From assembly GCA_030748455.1 (NCBI GenBank), contig JASMLY010000006.1, forward strand, positions 1 to 64,000: a DNA stretch of 64,000 bases, read 5' to 3'. Every line of letters begins with the position of its first letter. Within the stretch, counting starts at the first letter, position 1. This document shows, piece by piece, positions 33,805-42,377 of the stretch. The notes beneath the pieces are model-generated. The model made no database searches, was not told the DNA's origin, and saw only the letters and a program-made list of their open reading frames with translations. The translations under genes and the position numbers were made by a program. The DNA is from Phycisphaerales bacterium (GTDB taxonomy: Bacteria; Planctomycetota; Phycisphaerae; Phycisphaerales; SM1A02).

Positions 33805-34842
33805 ATGGCAGAACTCCCAATTGATCTTCGTAGCGATACCGTTACCAAACCGACGCCTCAAATGCTTGATGCTATGCGATCCTCCCCTGTAGGTGACGAT
33901 GTATGGGGAGATGACCCAACAACGAATGCTCTTCAGGAGCGGTGTGCTGCGATGTTTGGAAAAGAAGCTGCCTGTTTTGTTCCTTCTGGGACGATGGCGA
34001 ATCAAACAGCAATACGAGCTCAAACGCAACCAGGTGATGAGATAATCATTCATCAAGAAAGCCACATTGTTCGGTACGAGGCTGGAGGTGCTGCTGCGTT
34101 GAGCGGATGCAGTTTCGCAACCACAAATGGAGATCGTGGTTTTTTTACAGGTGATGATGTGACAGCGCTCATTCGTGATGATGATGATCATTTTGGTCTG
34201 TCAAAATTGGTCTGTCTCGAAAATACACACAACCGAGGTGGTGGATCAATATGGCCATATGAACAACTTTGTGAAGTCTGTGAAACAGCGCACGCCAATG
34301 GCTTACGAACGCATCTCGATGGTGCCCGAATTTGGCATGCAATTGTCGAAACTGATCTTGATGCCCAAGCGTGGGCTACGCCATTTGACACAGTTTCTGC
34401 ATGCTTTTCGAAGGGGCTCGGATGCCCTGCTGGGTCGATCGTCGTCGGGGACAGAGAAACAATCCATAAAGTAAAAAGATTCAGAAAACAGTTTGGTGGA
34501 ACCATGCGGCAAACTGGATATCTCACAGGTGCTGCGAACTATGCCATCGATCACCATATTCAACGGTTGAAAATTGATCACCAACATGCCAAACGCATCG
34601 CTCAACGGCTCAACGCATGTACTGGAATCTCCTGTGACCTAACCACGGTTGATTCAAATTTAATTTACTTCAACGTTGACCCTCTTATTGGAGATGGACC
34701 CACCTTTTGCCGACAATTGTGGGACAAGGGTGTTTTATCTGAAGCCCTCGATCCACAGAGCGTTCGATTTGTCACACACCTCGGTATTACGAGTGAACAA
34801 ATCGATCGGGCTTTGGATATTGTGAGTTCACTATGCAGTTAA
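33805..34842 (+). CDS. ltaE: Threonine aldolase family PLP enzyme
   Basis: A 345-residue fold-type I PLP enzyme that splits L-threonine or allo-threonine into glycine and acetaldehyde. The N-terminal [16 protein letters not shown] is the family signature, the PLP lysine is in [12 protein letters not shown], and the [10 protein letters not shown] segment holds the Asp that contacts the cofactor. The ATG at 33805 is preferred over 33796 because it fits the normal length and the -10 spacing. The next gene starts in its stop codon (TAATG). Confidence 0.92.
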   Translation: MAELPIDLRSDTVTKPTPQMLDAMRSSPVGDDVWGDDPTTNALQERCAAMFGKEAACFVPSGTMANQTAIRAQTQPGDEIIIHQESHIVRYEAGGAAALSGCSFATTNGDRGFFTGDDVTALIRDDDDHFGLSKLVCLENTHNRGGGSIWPYEQLCEVCETAHANGLRTHLDGARIWHAIVETDLDAQAWATPFDTVSACFSKGLGCPAGSIVVGDRETIHKVKRFRKQFGGTMRQTGYLTGAANYAIDHHIQRLKIDHQHAKRIAQRLNACTGISCDLTTVDSNLIYFNVDPLIGDGPTFCRQLWDKGVLSEALDPQSVRFVTHLGITSEQIDRALDIVSSLCS

Positions 34843-35681
34843 TGTTCAACCTCATTCTTACGCTCACCATCACCCAAGCAGCTTCTGCTGTGGTCCATCG
34901 CCAAACGATAGAGTGGAGTGACATCAATACAAGAGAAGTTGTCAAATGGGAAGGTGATACTGCAATTCTAGCTCAAGGTGCAGCGATGACAGAACTGCAA
35001 TGCAAAATTCTCATCGACCCAATGAAAGTTGAGCGAGCGATCGATTCGTTTGGTATTCCAGAAGCTTGGACAAAAATTTCATACCGATCACAAGAAGAAC
35101 TCAAACAACTCCGAATTGAGTTGCGTGATAAAGCTGAAAAACATGGCATAGAAATGAGCCCCGATGGGAATCGCTTTAGTGTGGATTACAACTGGGTCGT
35201 TCAAAATAGCATTGGGGATCTTCGAGTGATTGCAAACACGATACGTAGCACCGCAAGGAGAAAGGGGTATCGAACTCGCAGAGAGCTTGTTGGTGCAATT
35301 GCATCGTTTGTACAAGAACTCACATACCAACTTCCACCTGAATTTCGAATGAACGATGAAGGGGAAAAAATTCTCACCGCTGGTGCCACGATGCCACTTG
35401 AAACCCTTGCAAACGAGCGAGGTGATTGTGATACAAAAAGTTTGTTGTTCGCAGGTTTAGTGCGATCTATTTCTTTGATTGACGTTATTTTTGTAGCCAC
35501 AGAAGACCATCTCTTCGCTGGCATTCGTATGAATCCATCTCAACATGATCATTTCATTCGTCACAAAGGAAGATCTTGGATTCTGATTGAACTCAGTGAT
35601 TCATGGCCGATTGGACATGTTCCTCAAAATCATTTGAATATCATCAAGCAAGGTGACTACCGCGTGATTGATATCGATTAA
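34842..35681 (+). CDS. Secreted transglutaminase-like protein
   Basis: About 279 residues, or 282 from the ATG at 34833. A Sec signal peptide (hydrophobic core LILTLTITQAASA) is followed by a mostly helical region and a segment resembling the transglutaminase/papain-like fold: Cys in ANERGDCDTKSLLFAGL, His in ATEDHLFAG, and an acidic residue in ILIELSDSW. Cys, His and Asp occur in the order of a transglutaminase-like triad. Bacterial relatives are usually peptidases, and the substrate is unknown. The start at 34842 is coupled to ltaE through TAATG. Confidence 0.65.
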   Translation: MFNLILTLTITQAASAVVHRQTIEWSDINTREVVKWEGDTAILAQGAAMTELQCKILIDPMKVERAIDSFGIPEAWTKISYRSQEELKQLRIELRDKAEKHGIEMSPDGNRFSVDYNWVVQNSIGDLRVIANTIRSTARRKGYRTRRELVGAIASFVQELTYQLPPEFRMNDEGEKILTAGATMPLETLANERGDCDTKSLLFAGLVRSISLIDVIFVATEDHLFAGIRMNPSQHDHFIRHKGRSWILIELSDSWPIGHVPQNHLNIIKQGDYRVIDID

Positions 35682-35720
35682 CCTCTACGACAGGGTTTCC
35701 ACAGAAAGCACATTGATCAC

Positions 35721-36869
35721 ATGCACATCATTCATTACTTCCCTACGACCCGTTTATCCGAGGGGGGCACTGTTCGTGCTGCGATTGATTTTTGCACGGT
35801 GCTTGCACACCTCGGTCATACTGTTACTTGGGTTACTTGCGATGATTCCGATGTACCGACCCCATGGAAAAAAGGTGAAGGAACATTTCCAACAGTCAAG
35901 ATGATTGGTCCATTGGGTGCAAGCAAGCGGCTTACGAAGGAACAGCTCCGTACGATTGAACAACTCTCAAGAGAAGCAGATGTTGTGCACATTCACGCAA
36001 TGTGGGATCTTTCCAACCCTCAAGTTGCAAAAGTTTGCAAACGGACAAAGACACCGTGGGTGTTGAGCATCCATGGGATGCTCGATGACTGGTCAATGAA
36101 CCAGCGTAAACTCAAAAAAGTTGTGTACTTGGCAACTGCAGGAAAAATCCTTGTACGTGATACTACTGTGTTCCACACCACCGCAGCTGAAGAAAAGAGA
36201 CAAGTTAAAAAATGGTTAAAGCATGACAACATTTCTGTGATCCCCTGCATCATAGACCTTGCGCCGTACCAAACCGTTCCAGATCCACAGCTCGCAATCG
36301 ATGCATTCGGTCAATCTGAACTCCCCACTGCCCTATTCCTTAGTAGGGTTCATGAAAAAAAATCGATCGAAACCCTGATTGATGCAACAGTACTTCTAAA
36401 AGAACGCGGAACTCCGATCCGTTTGCTTGTCGCTGGAACTGGAGAGGCATCATATATCGAAACACTCAAACTCAGAGCAGAACAATCTGGAGTGGAAGAT
36501 TTTGTTACGTTTCTAGGGATGGTTGTTGGCGAGTTGAAACTTTCCCTCTTTGCGATGGCCGATGTTTTTGTACTGCCAACACAACAAGAAAATTTTGGAC
36601 TGGTGTATCCTGAAGCAATGCTCTGTGAAACACCGGTTGTAGGCACAAAAGGCACCGACATTTGGCGTGAGCTTGAAGAAGGTGGAGCGATCATTGCAAA
36701 TCGAACACCAGAAGCATTCGCTACCGCAATTGCCTCCGTAACTTCAGACAAGGAATTGGCGAATCGTTTGGGCAAACAAGGCCGCACAAAAATGTTAGAG
36801 TGGCTTGACTCTGATGTCGTTGGCAAGCAGTGCGAGAACATGTATCGTGAAGCGATCAGCGCACGTTGA
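35721..36869 (+). CDS. GT4 family glycosyltransferase
   Basis: A 382-residue GT-B enzyme. The N-terminal domain has the glycine-rich loop SEGGTVRAA and VVHIHAMWD; the C-terminal domain has LFLSRVHEKKSIETLIDA and the E-x7-E motif in ENFGLVYPEA that contacts the nucleotide-sugar. GT4 enzymes retain anomeric configuration and often act in polysaccharide or lipid glycosylation. It stands alone, 4 kb beyond the exopolysaccharide operon and on the opposite strand. Its 3' end overlaps the convergent inhibitor gene by 14 bp. Confidence 0.9.
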   Translation: MHIIHYFPTTRLSEGGTVRAAIDFCTVLAHLGHTVTWVTCDDSDVPTPWKKGEGTFPTVKMIGPLGASKRLTKEQLRTIEQLSREADVVHIHAMWDLSNPQVAKVCKRTKTPWVLSIHGMLDDWSMNQRKLKKVVYLATAGKILVRDTTVFHTTAAEEKRQVKKWLKHDNISVIPCIIDLAPYQTVPDPQLAIDAFGQSELPTALFLSRVHEKKSIETLIDATVLLKERGTPIRLLVAGTGEASYIETLKLRAEQSGVEDFVTFLGMVVGELKLSLFAMADVFVLPTQQENFGLVYPEAMLCETPVVGTKGTDIWRELEEGGAIIANRTPEAFATAIASVTSDKELANRLGKQGRTKMLEWLDSDVVGKQCENMYREAISAR

Positions 36870-37254
36870 ACGTAAATACAATTTCTCTTGTTGCAGGAAC
36901 ATTTGATTCCCAAGGTCGGAGGTACCGAAACGTGAGTGTGGCCGACCCTTTTTTGCGCGCTGCAAAAGTCCAATGCGTCACACCACCTGCGCCTATTCTT
37001 CCACTCGAGTGTGCCAAGTATTCTTTTGACTTTTGCGTCACAATCCCGCTTGGCTCGATCTGCAGTTCCCACTCATACCCTGTTGTTGGATTTGATTGCA
37101 ACTCAACAGTAAACAAGCGGTTTGGTGCAATCGTAATCGCTTGGACAGCATCAGCTGACGTGAAGGGTCGAGTAATTTTGTCTTCTTCGGTCTTCGACAA
37201 GGTAGAACAACTCATCAACAACAAAAGCACCGCGGGTATGAACATCTTGACCAT
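36856..37254 (-). CDS. Chagasin-like (I42) cysteine-protease inhibitor lipoprotein
   Basis: A 132-residue protein with a lipoprotein signal (LLLLMSC, Cys about 15) and the three binding loops of the chagasin/I42 family: NPTTGYEW, GAGGVTHW and RPW. Chagasins block papain-like (C1) peptidases. Many bacteria carry one, probably against host, prey or their own enzymes. The start at 37254 is preferred because TATCCT lies 6 nt upstream; the reading from 37338 would overlap the permease gene. The transglutaminase-like Cys protein two genes away is a possible but untested target. Confidence 0.85.
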   Translation of the reverse strand: MVKMFIPAVLLLLMSCSTLSKTEEDKITRPFTSADAVQAITIAPNRLFTVELQSNPTTGYEWELQIEPSGIVTQKSKEYLAHSSGRIGAGGVTHWTFAARKKGSATLTFRYLRPWESNVPATREIVFTFNVR

Positions 37255-37260
37255 GTGAGC

Positions 37261-37290
37261 AGGATACCTAGAAGTGAATCTACGTGTCGA
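37261..37290 (-). promoter_or_regulatory. Promoter of the inhibitor gene
   Basis: TCGACA (37290-37285) and TATCCT (37266-37261) are separated by 18 bp on the minus strand. The -10 ends 6 nt before the ATG at 37254, implying a leaderless transcript initiated inside the permease 3' end. Confidence 0.5.
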
Positions 37291-38572
37291 GCGGTGGAGG
37301 AACTTTTGAGCCGTGTGGATCAATTTTTGCGTCTCCAAGTTGCAATTCCATCTCAGAGGTTGTCACGTGTTCTAGCCGCTGAGCTGCTTGGTGCAGTTGA
37401 TGCGTATCTTGAGGAAAATGTACATCAAGATAGGATTCCCAAAGCCGATGCGCCCGCACGATTGACGATGCTTCTTCTCTGCCACAAGAAGTCAGTGTCA
37501 GACGATTGCCTTCACTCTTTACACTTCCACGCTTCACTAACTGCCGCAACGCCGTTCGTATCGAAGTGTTTGGGATACAGAGAGCATCACATAATGAGAC
37601 TTTTTCATTGCTCTGCCCCCTCTCTTCAAGGCGCCATAGAACGCCCAAGATATCTTCACGAATCACATCTTGCCGAACATGCTTCCGACGGATTGCTGTT
37701 GCAACAAGTCCATGCGAAGGTGAAAACATCCATGCAATCAGAAATAGAAATCCTACGACCACCGCCATAGATCCCGCTGTACTTGTCCCAGAGAATCCAA
37801 ACAATGGAGGAATTGCAATTGCAGAAAGATGTCCACCAACTGCTCCAATCGTTGCAACGATCACTGCAAGCACAAACAGCATTCCATATCGATCAGTAAG
37901 CAGATACGCTGTCGCAGCAGGGACAATCAACATGGCGATGACGAGGATACTTCCAACAGTTTCAAATGCAGCAACGGCGGTTGCAGCAGTCATTGTCATG
38001 AGCAAATAATGCATCGTGCTAGGGCGTATCCCCTGCGCCATAGCAAGATCTGGGTCAAAGGCTGTGATTTTAAGCTCTTTGTAAAAAATCAAAATAATCG
38101 TTGCATTGAATAGAAGTGCGATCCCATTCACAAGGGCGGCGCGGGGCAGAGACCAAGACCAAAGTGTGACTTGATCGAAATATGCAAACTCAATTGCTCC
38201 ATAGAGAACACAATCAGGATCAATGTCGACATGGTCAATCGCTTGACGCATCAGAACGAGCCCAAGAGCAAACAGCACCGTGAAGACGATGCCAATTGCT
38301 GCGCCTGTTTCAATCCGGCCGATCGTTTCGATACCTTGTACGAGAAAGGCGGTGATGATTCCAATGAGTATCGCGCCGATAAGCATGGCTGTTGGTTCAC
38401 GACTCCCTGTAATCAAAAATGCAATCGCAATTCCGGGCAATACTGTATGGCTTATTGCATCGCCCATAAGGCTCATGCGCCGTAAAACAAGAATGCAACC
38501 GGGTAATGCGCAGGCAGCTGCGCACAGCACCGCAACAATACAAATCCAAGTGTCTATTGGAGACCAACTCAT
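37280..38572 (-). CDS. Metal ABC permease fused to a DtxR-like domain (second)
   Basis: A 430-residue fusion. Residues 1-290 are an ABC-3 family (ZnuB/MntB/TroC) permease with about nine helices (LRRMSLMGDAISHTVLPGIAIAF, IIVPAATAYLL). Residues about 300-430 form a winged helix plus metal-binding dimerisation segment of the DtxR/MntR type: VRAHRLWESYL, RLEHV, DPHGSKVP. The metal-ligand His, Glu and His are kept, but the position of DtxR Cys102 is Gln. The tail might sense cytoplasmic metal and gate transport. It overlaps the preceding permease stop as ATGA. Confidence 0.88.
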   Translation of the reverse strand: MSWSPIDTWICIVAVLCAAACALPGCILVLRRMSLMGDAISHTVLPGIAIAFLITGSREPTAMLIGAILIGIITAFLVQGIETIGRIETGAAIGIVFTVLFALGLVLMRQAIDHVDIDPDCVLYGAIEFAYFDQVTLWSWSLPRAALVNGIALLFNATIILIFYKELKITAFDPDLAMAQGIRPSTMHYLLMTMTAATAVAAFETVGSILVIAMLIVPAATAYLLTDRYGMLFVLAVIVATIGAVGGHLSAIAIPPLFGFSGTSTAGSMAVVVGFLFLIAWMFSPSHGLVATAIRRKHVRQDVIREDILGVLWRLEERGQSNEKVSLCDALCIPNTSIRTALRQLVKRGSVKSEGNRLTLTSCGREEASSIVRAHRLWESYLDVHFPQDTHQLHQAAQRLEHVTTSEMELQLGDAKIDPHGSKVPPPLDT

Positions 38573-39909
38573 GCGTGTGCTCCAAGCGGATGTGGACTTT
38601 GGATCTCTTCAGTGCCAAGAAGTTGTTCAAGTTGTTCGACCATGCGTTCCCCCAAGACGTGCTCGATCATGTCTGCATCTCGATCAACATGGTTCGGGGC
38701 AATATCTGCAAAATTTATAAGATACACCTCCCATAGCCTGTGATTTCGAACAACTCGAGCTGCTTCAAGTGTACCCTTGGGCGTCAACTGGAAACCATCT
38801 TTCTTGGAAATCGCGAGACCCTTTCGTTCTAACATTCGAGTTAATCGAGCAACCTCTCGCCTCGACCACACCCTGCAACCGACAAGTTGATCAATCGTAT
38901 TCGTACTGCGGTCATGCTCCGCTTCATACATCGCTCTAAGAATATGTTGTTTCGCAATCCTGCGATTCAAAGCATGCAATCGCCAGTACCGGACAACGAT
39001 CCCATTCACTGGTCCAAAGATACAACTGAATACGAACCACCCCCCACATACAAGCACAATGATTGGACCAGTGGGCATCCTAGGAACAAGTGCGCTCACC
39101 ACTCCACCTGCCCATCCTCCAAGACATCCGATGATTGCAGAAGCTATCAACAGTCTCCCAACAGTGGTACACCAATACCTTGCGGAAGCTGCGGGAACGA
39201 TGAGCATCGCAACAGCAAGTACAAGTCCAACAGATTGAAGCGAGAGCACAGTGACAACTGCAACGAGCGTCATCAACACGAGATCTAATCGAACAACCGG
39301 CCAACCTTGTGATGCACCATGTTGTTCGTCGAAACAAAGAGATGTGAGTTCTTTTCGCAAGAGCGAAACGATGATTGCTGCTGCAAATGCCACAATTGCG
39401 ATCACTGTCGTATCACGTGCAACCATCGAGGCTGCTTTTCCAAAAATGAAGCCGTTTAAACCAGCGGAATTTCCACTAGGCATTTCTGTTGCTAACCGCA
39501 ATAAACAAAGTCCAAGACCAAACAAGACGCTCAGCACGATGCCGATTGCTGCATCATCTTTGAGTCGAGTAGTGCGGCGAATTCCAAGAATGAGCAACAC
39601 TCCAATACAACCAAACACAAACGCTCCGAGCAAAAGACCAAACATCGACTTCCCCTGCATCCCGAGAGCGACCATCACGAGAAATGCGATTGAAATACCT
39701 GGCAACGTAGCGTGGCTTAGTGCGTCTGCAGTGAGTGCACGTTTTCTCAATAGCAAAAATGTACCAACTAAGCCTGTGGCAATTCCGAGTGCCATCACTC
39801 CAAGGATCACAACGCGCGTATTGTAATCCTCGAGTAATAAAACACGCCAAACTTGTTCAGCAGTCGGAAGAACGAACCCCGAGTCTGCGATGGAATGCCC
39901 AATATTCAA
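38569..39909 (-). CDS. Metal ABC permease fused to a DtxR-like domain (first)
   Basis: A 446-residue fusion like its neighbour. The ABC-3 permease (about 1-300) has LRKRALTADALSHATLPGISIAF and the usual MLIVPAASARYW. The tail (about 315-446) has a winged helix (SRREVARLTRMLERKGLAI then LTPKGTLEAARVV), RNHRLWEVYL and DMIEHVLG, matching the DtxR/MntR dimerisation domain with Asp in place of DtxR Cys102. Having two permeases suggests they form a heterodimer with the ATPase 11 nt upstream. The tail could bind DNA, but attachment to a membrane protein makes metal sensing more likely. Confidence 0.88.
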   Translation of the reverse strand: MNIGHSIADSGFVLPTAEQVWRVLLLEDYNTRVVILGVMALGIATGLVGTFLLLRKRALTADALSHATLPGISIAFLVMVALGMQGKSMFGLLLGAFVFGCIGVLLILGIRRTTRLKDDAAIGIVLSVLFGLGLCLLRLATEMPSGNSAGLNGFIFGKAASMVARDTTVIAIVAFAAAIIVSLLRKELTSLCFDEQHGASQGWPVVRLDLVLMTLVAVVTVLSLQSVGLVLAVAMLIVPAASARYWCTTVGRLLIASAIIGCLGGWAGGVVSALVPRMPTGPIIVLVCGGWFVFSCIFGPVNGIVVRYWRLHALNRRIAKQHILRAMYEAEHDRSTNTIDQLVGCRVWSRREVARLTRMLERKGLAISKKDGFQLTPKGTLEAARVVRNHRLWEVYLINFADIAPNHVDRDADMIEHVLGERMVEQLEQLLGTEEIQSPHPLGAHA

Positions 39910-39920
39910 TGTACTCTCGA

Positions 39921-40712
39921 CTACCTTGCAAGTAAACCAGCGGCTTGATCAAGCAGTGTAAGTCTGCCGCCATACGTTTTTTTTAAGTTCTCTTCTGTAA
40001 ATACTGTGGCAACGCTCCCGTGCGACACAACTCGCATGTTGAGCATAATGACATGATCAAAATATTCTGCCACTGTTTGAAGGTCGTGATGTACGACAAT
40101 GACTGTTTTTCCTTTTGTCCTCAATTCGCGTAACACAGCAACGATCGCACGCTCGGTGGCTGCATCAACGCTCGCAAATGGTTCATCCATAAAATAAATT
40201 TCTGCGTCTTGTGCGAGAGCCCTCGCTAGAAAAACACGCTGTTGTTGTCCACCAGACAACTGGCTAATCTGCCTTGTGGCGTATTGGGCCATCCCAACAC
40301 GATCGAGCGCTTCCATCGCTTTTTGTTTGTCCTTTGATCGAATTGGTTTGCACCACCCAATGTTCCGATACCTCCCCATCGTAACAACTCCGATCGCGTC
40401 AATTGGGAAATCCCAATCAACGGACTCTCTTTGGGGCACGTATCCAACAAGCGTACGTTGCGTATGAAATGGTTTCCCATAAATTGTAACCATGCCTGAC
40501 GCTTTTGGGACGAGCCCTAAAATTGCTTTGATGAGCGTGCTTTTTCCAGCGCCGTTTGGACCAATGATTGCAATGAGTTCACTTGATGGGATGTCAAGAT
40601 CAACATCCCACAACACAGGCTTGCGATGGTACGCAACTGTTAAATCGTGCACAGATACCGATGCGTTCGGCGAATGTTCACTCCCTAAGAGTGTTTGGTT
40701 ACTTGTGTCCAT
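39921..40712 (-). CDS. Metal ABC transporter ATP-binding protein
   Basis: A 263-residue ABC ATPase: Walker A GPNGAGKST, Q-loop in GYVPQRESVDWDFP (typical of Mn/Zn/Fe importers), signature LSGGQQQR, Walker B IYFMDEP and the switch His in VVHHDL. The ATG at 40712 overlaps the end of the binding-protein gene by 14 bp; the longer reading from 40748 lies deeper in that gene. It powers uptake through the two fused permeases. Confidence 0.93.
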   Translation of the reverse strand: MDTSNQTLLGSEHSPNASVSVHDLTVAYHRKPVLWDVDLDIPSSELIAIIGPNGAGKSTLIKAILGLVPKASGMVTIYGKPFHTQRTLVGYVPQRESVDWDFPIDAIGVVTMGRYRNIGWCKPIRSKDKQKAMEALDRVGMAQYATRQISQLSGGQQQRVFLARALAQDAEIYFMDEPFASVDAATERAIVAVLRELRTKGKTVIVVHHDLQTVAEYFDHVIMLNMRVVSHGSVATVFTEENLKKTYGGRLTLLDQAAGLLAR

Positions 40713-41661
40713 TGCTTGTATGATTGGCCAACTTGTTTTGCATGCCACCTACTGGTGCATCACCACCAAGGGCACGTGAAATTGTTGTTGCATTGTGGTC
40801 GAGCATGCCTATGTATGTCCCTTCGTACGTCTCAGATTCACCCATTGCATCTGAAAAGAGTCGACCACCAATTCGTACTTCATGCCCACGTGCCTTTGCG
40901 CCTTCGATCAGCGCGATCACGTTTCGGTCTGAGACACTAGATTCAACAAATACAGCTTGTATTTGTTTTGCAACGAGTAAATCAACGAGTTTGTTCATAT
41001 CATCGATTCCTGCTTCAGATTCTGTTGAGAGACCTTGAATACCGATGACCTCAATACCATACGCTCGGCCAAAATAATTAAACGCATCGTGCGCAGTGAT
41101 CAAGACTCTACGCTCTTTTGGGATGGATGAAATTGACTGTTGAATGTAGAGATGTAAGGCAGAAAGTTCTTTTTTGTATGCTGCTGCTCTCTCTTGATAG
41201 TCGTTGCAATGCTCAACATCTTGTTCACACATTGCGTTTGCAACTGCATCAACAGCATGTGACCACGCTGAAACGTCCATCCAAACATGTGGGTCCCAGT
41301 GTCCTTCCATTTCTTCTGGTTCGAGCAAAAAGTTCTCATCTATGAGTTCGGTTACGGGATAGACCCTCTTTCCGATCCTTGCCGCTTTCATAAATGTATC
41401 CGTCATTCGGCCCTCGAGCATGAGACCGCTATAAAAAACGATATCGCATGACAGAATTTTTTTTGCATCTGCAGCCGTTGGTTTGTAGAGGTGTGGGTCA
41501 ACGCCCACACCCATCAAACTGTTGATTGACCCTCGATCCCCAACAACGTGCTCGGCAATATCCCCCACCATTGCAGTCGTTGTCACAATTTCAAAATCCT
41601 GCGGTTTGAGGGTTGTACTCCCCAGCGCGAAACAAAGGGCAATAAAAATGTGCGGTGCCAT
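40699..41661 (-). CDS. Metal ABC transporter substrate-binding protein (ZnuA/TroA type)
   Basis: A 320-residue cluster 9 binding protein with a short signal peptide (MAPHIFIALCFALGS). Metal ligands are visible as His in VDPHLYKP, His in WDPHVWMD, Glu in LSTESEAG and Asp in FSDAMGES, the order of TroA/ZnuA/MntC proteins; Mn, Zn and Fe cannot be told apart by eye. A strong ribosome-binding site (AGGAG, 5 nt spacing) and promoter precede it, and the -10 box is covered by a palindrome, so it should be repressed when metal is plentiful. It heads the importer operon. Confidence 0.93.
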   Translation of the reverse strand: MAPHIFIALCFALGSTTLKPQDFEIVTTTAMVGDIAEHVVGDRGSINSLMGVGVDPHLYKPTAADAKKILSCDIVFYSGLMLEGRMTDTFMKAARIGKRVYPVTELIDENFLLEPEEMEGHWDPHVWMDVSAWSHAVDAVANAMCEQDVEHCNDYQERAAAYKKELSALHLYIQQSISSIPKERRVLITAHDAFNYFGRAYGIEVIGIQGLSTESEAGIDDMNKLVDLLVAKQIQAVFVESSVSDRNVIALIEGAKARGHEVRIGGRLFSDAMGESETYEGTYIGMLDHNATTISRALGGDAPVGGMQNKLANHTSNGHK

Positions 41662-41670
41662 AATTTCTCC

Positions 41671-41692
41671 TACTTTTGATTAGTCAAAAGTA
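41671..41692. promoter_or_regulatory. Palindromic operator between importer and regulator
   Basis: A perfect inverted repeat with 9-bp arms (41671-41679 and 41684-41692) around TTAG. It overlaps the -10 box and start site of the binding-protein promoter and borders its ribosome-binding site. The position and the neighbouring DtxR/MntR gene make it the likely metal-dependent repressor site. Confidence 0.65.
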
Positions 41693-41717
41693 TAAACTAT
41701 GCTATGCTATAAATCAA
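41689..41717 (-). promoter_or_regulatory. Promoter of the metal importer operon
   Basis: TTGATT (41717-41712) and TATACT (41694-41689) are separated by 17 bp on the minus strand, close to the sigma-70 consensus. The expected start site falls inside the palindrome, about 20 nt before the ATG at 41661. Confidence 0.65.
41708..41713 (+). promoter_or_regulatory. -10-like box 7 nt before the regulator gene
   Basis: TATAAA ends 7 nt before the ATG at 41721 and no Shine-Dalgarno is present. A second candidate, TATGCT at 41698-41703, is 16 bp from TTGATT at 41676-41681. Either would overlap the operator region. Confidence 0.4.
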
Positions 41718-41720
41718 GTC

Positions 41721-42377
41721 ATGCTCACAAGCACTGTGGAAAACTACCTGAAAGCCCTTTTTCTGCTTGATCCACAAGCGAAAAAAGAGATCACAACCGG
41801 CGAACTCGCAAAAGCATTGGGTGTAACACCAGGTTCTGCAACATCAATGATCAAAACACTTGACGAGGCAAATCTACTCGAACACCGACCTCATTATGGT
41901 GTGAAGTTGACGGGCCATGGCCGAAAATTAGCAATACGCGTGGTTCGAAGGCATCGTATTGTGGAACTCTTCCTCGTAGAAATATTAGGGATGGATTGGA
42001 GCAAAGTGCACGACGAGGCTGAACATCTTGAGCACGTGGTTTCCGATGAGGTGATCGATCGTATGGATGACCTCCTCAAACACCCAAGTTTTGATCCACA
42101 TGGCGATCCGATTCCAAAGGCTGATGGTTCACTTCCAAGCAGAACACGCCAGACTCTTTCTGAAAGCAGGGTAGGCCAACCACTCGCAGTCGCTCGGATG
42201 AATGATCAAGATAGTGAATTCTTACGCTTCGCAGAAGAACATGGTCTCACAATAGGAGCCGTCGTAGAAATCATCGACCTCAACAAGTACGCAGATGCAG
42301 TAACAATAAAAACTTCCCAAGACACAATTGTCCTTGGGCTCAATGCAGCAGCAAATATCGAGGTCAGCCATGCTTAG
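41721..42377 (+). CDS. DtxR/MntR-family metal-dependent repressor (three domains)
   Basis: A 218-residue regulator divergent from the metal importer. It has a winged helix (about 1-65, VTPGSATSMIKTLDEANLL), a dimerisation/metal domain (VRRHRIVELFLVEILGMDW, DEAEHLEHVVSDEV, FDPHGDPIP) and a C-terminal SH3/FeoA-like domain (about 140-218). It is longer than two-domain MntR and resembles DtxR/IdeR in layout. The Cys102 position of DtxR is Glu, as in manganese sensors, but the MntR Asp8 and Glu11 positions are Asn and Lys, so the metal is undecided. The last codons overlap the next gene's start. Confidence 0.9.
   Translation: MLTSTVENYLKALFLLDPQAKKEITTGELAKALGVTPGSATSMIKTLDEANLLEHRPHYGVKLTGHGRKLAIRVVRRHRIVELFLVEILGMDWSKVHDEAEHLEHVVSDEVIDRMDDLLKHPSFDPHGDPIPKADGSLPSRTRQTLSESRVGQPLAVARMNDQDSEFLRFAEEHGLTIGAVVEIIDLNKYADAVTIKTSQDTIVLGLNAAANIEVSHA

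Noticed and set aside
36350..37072. A 240-codon minus-strand frame opposite the GT4 gene
   Set aside because: It covers the conserved GT4 C-terminal domain on the other strand and runs into the inhibitor gene in a different frame; no motif supports it.
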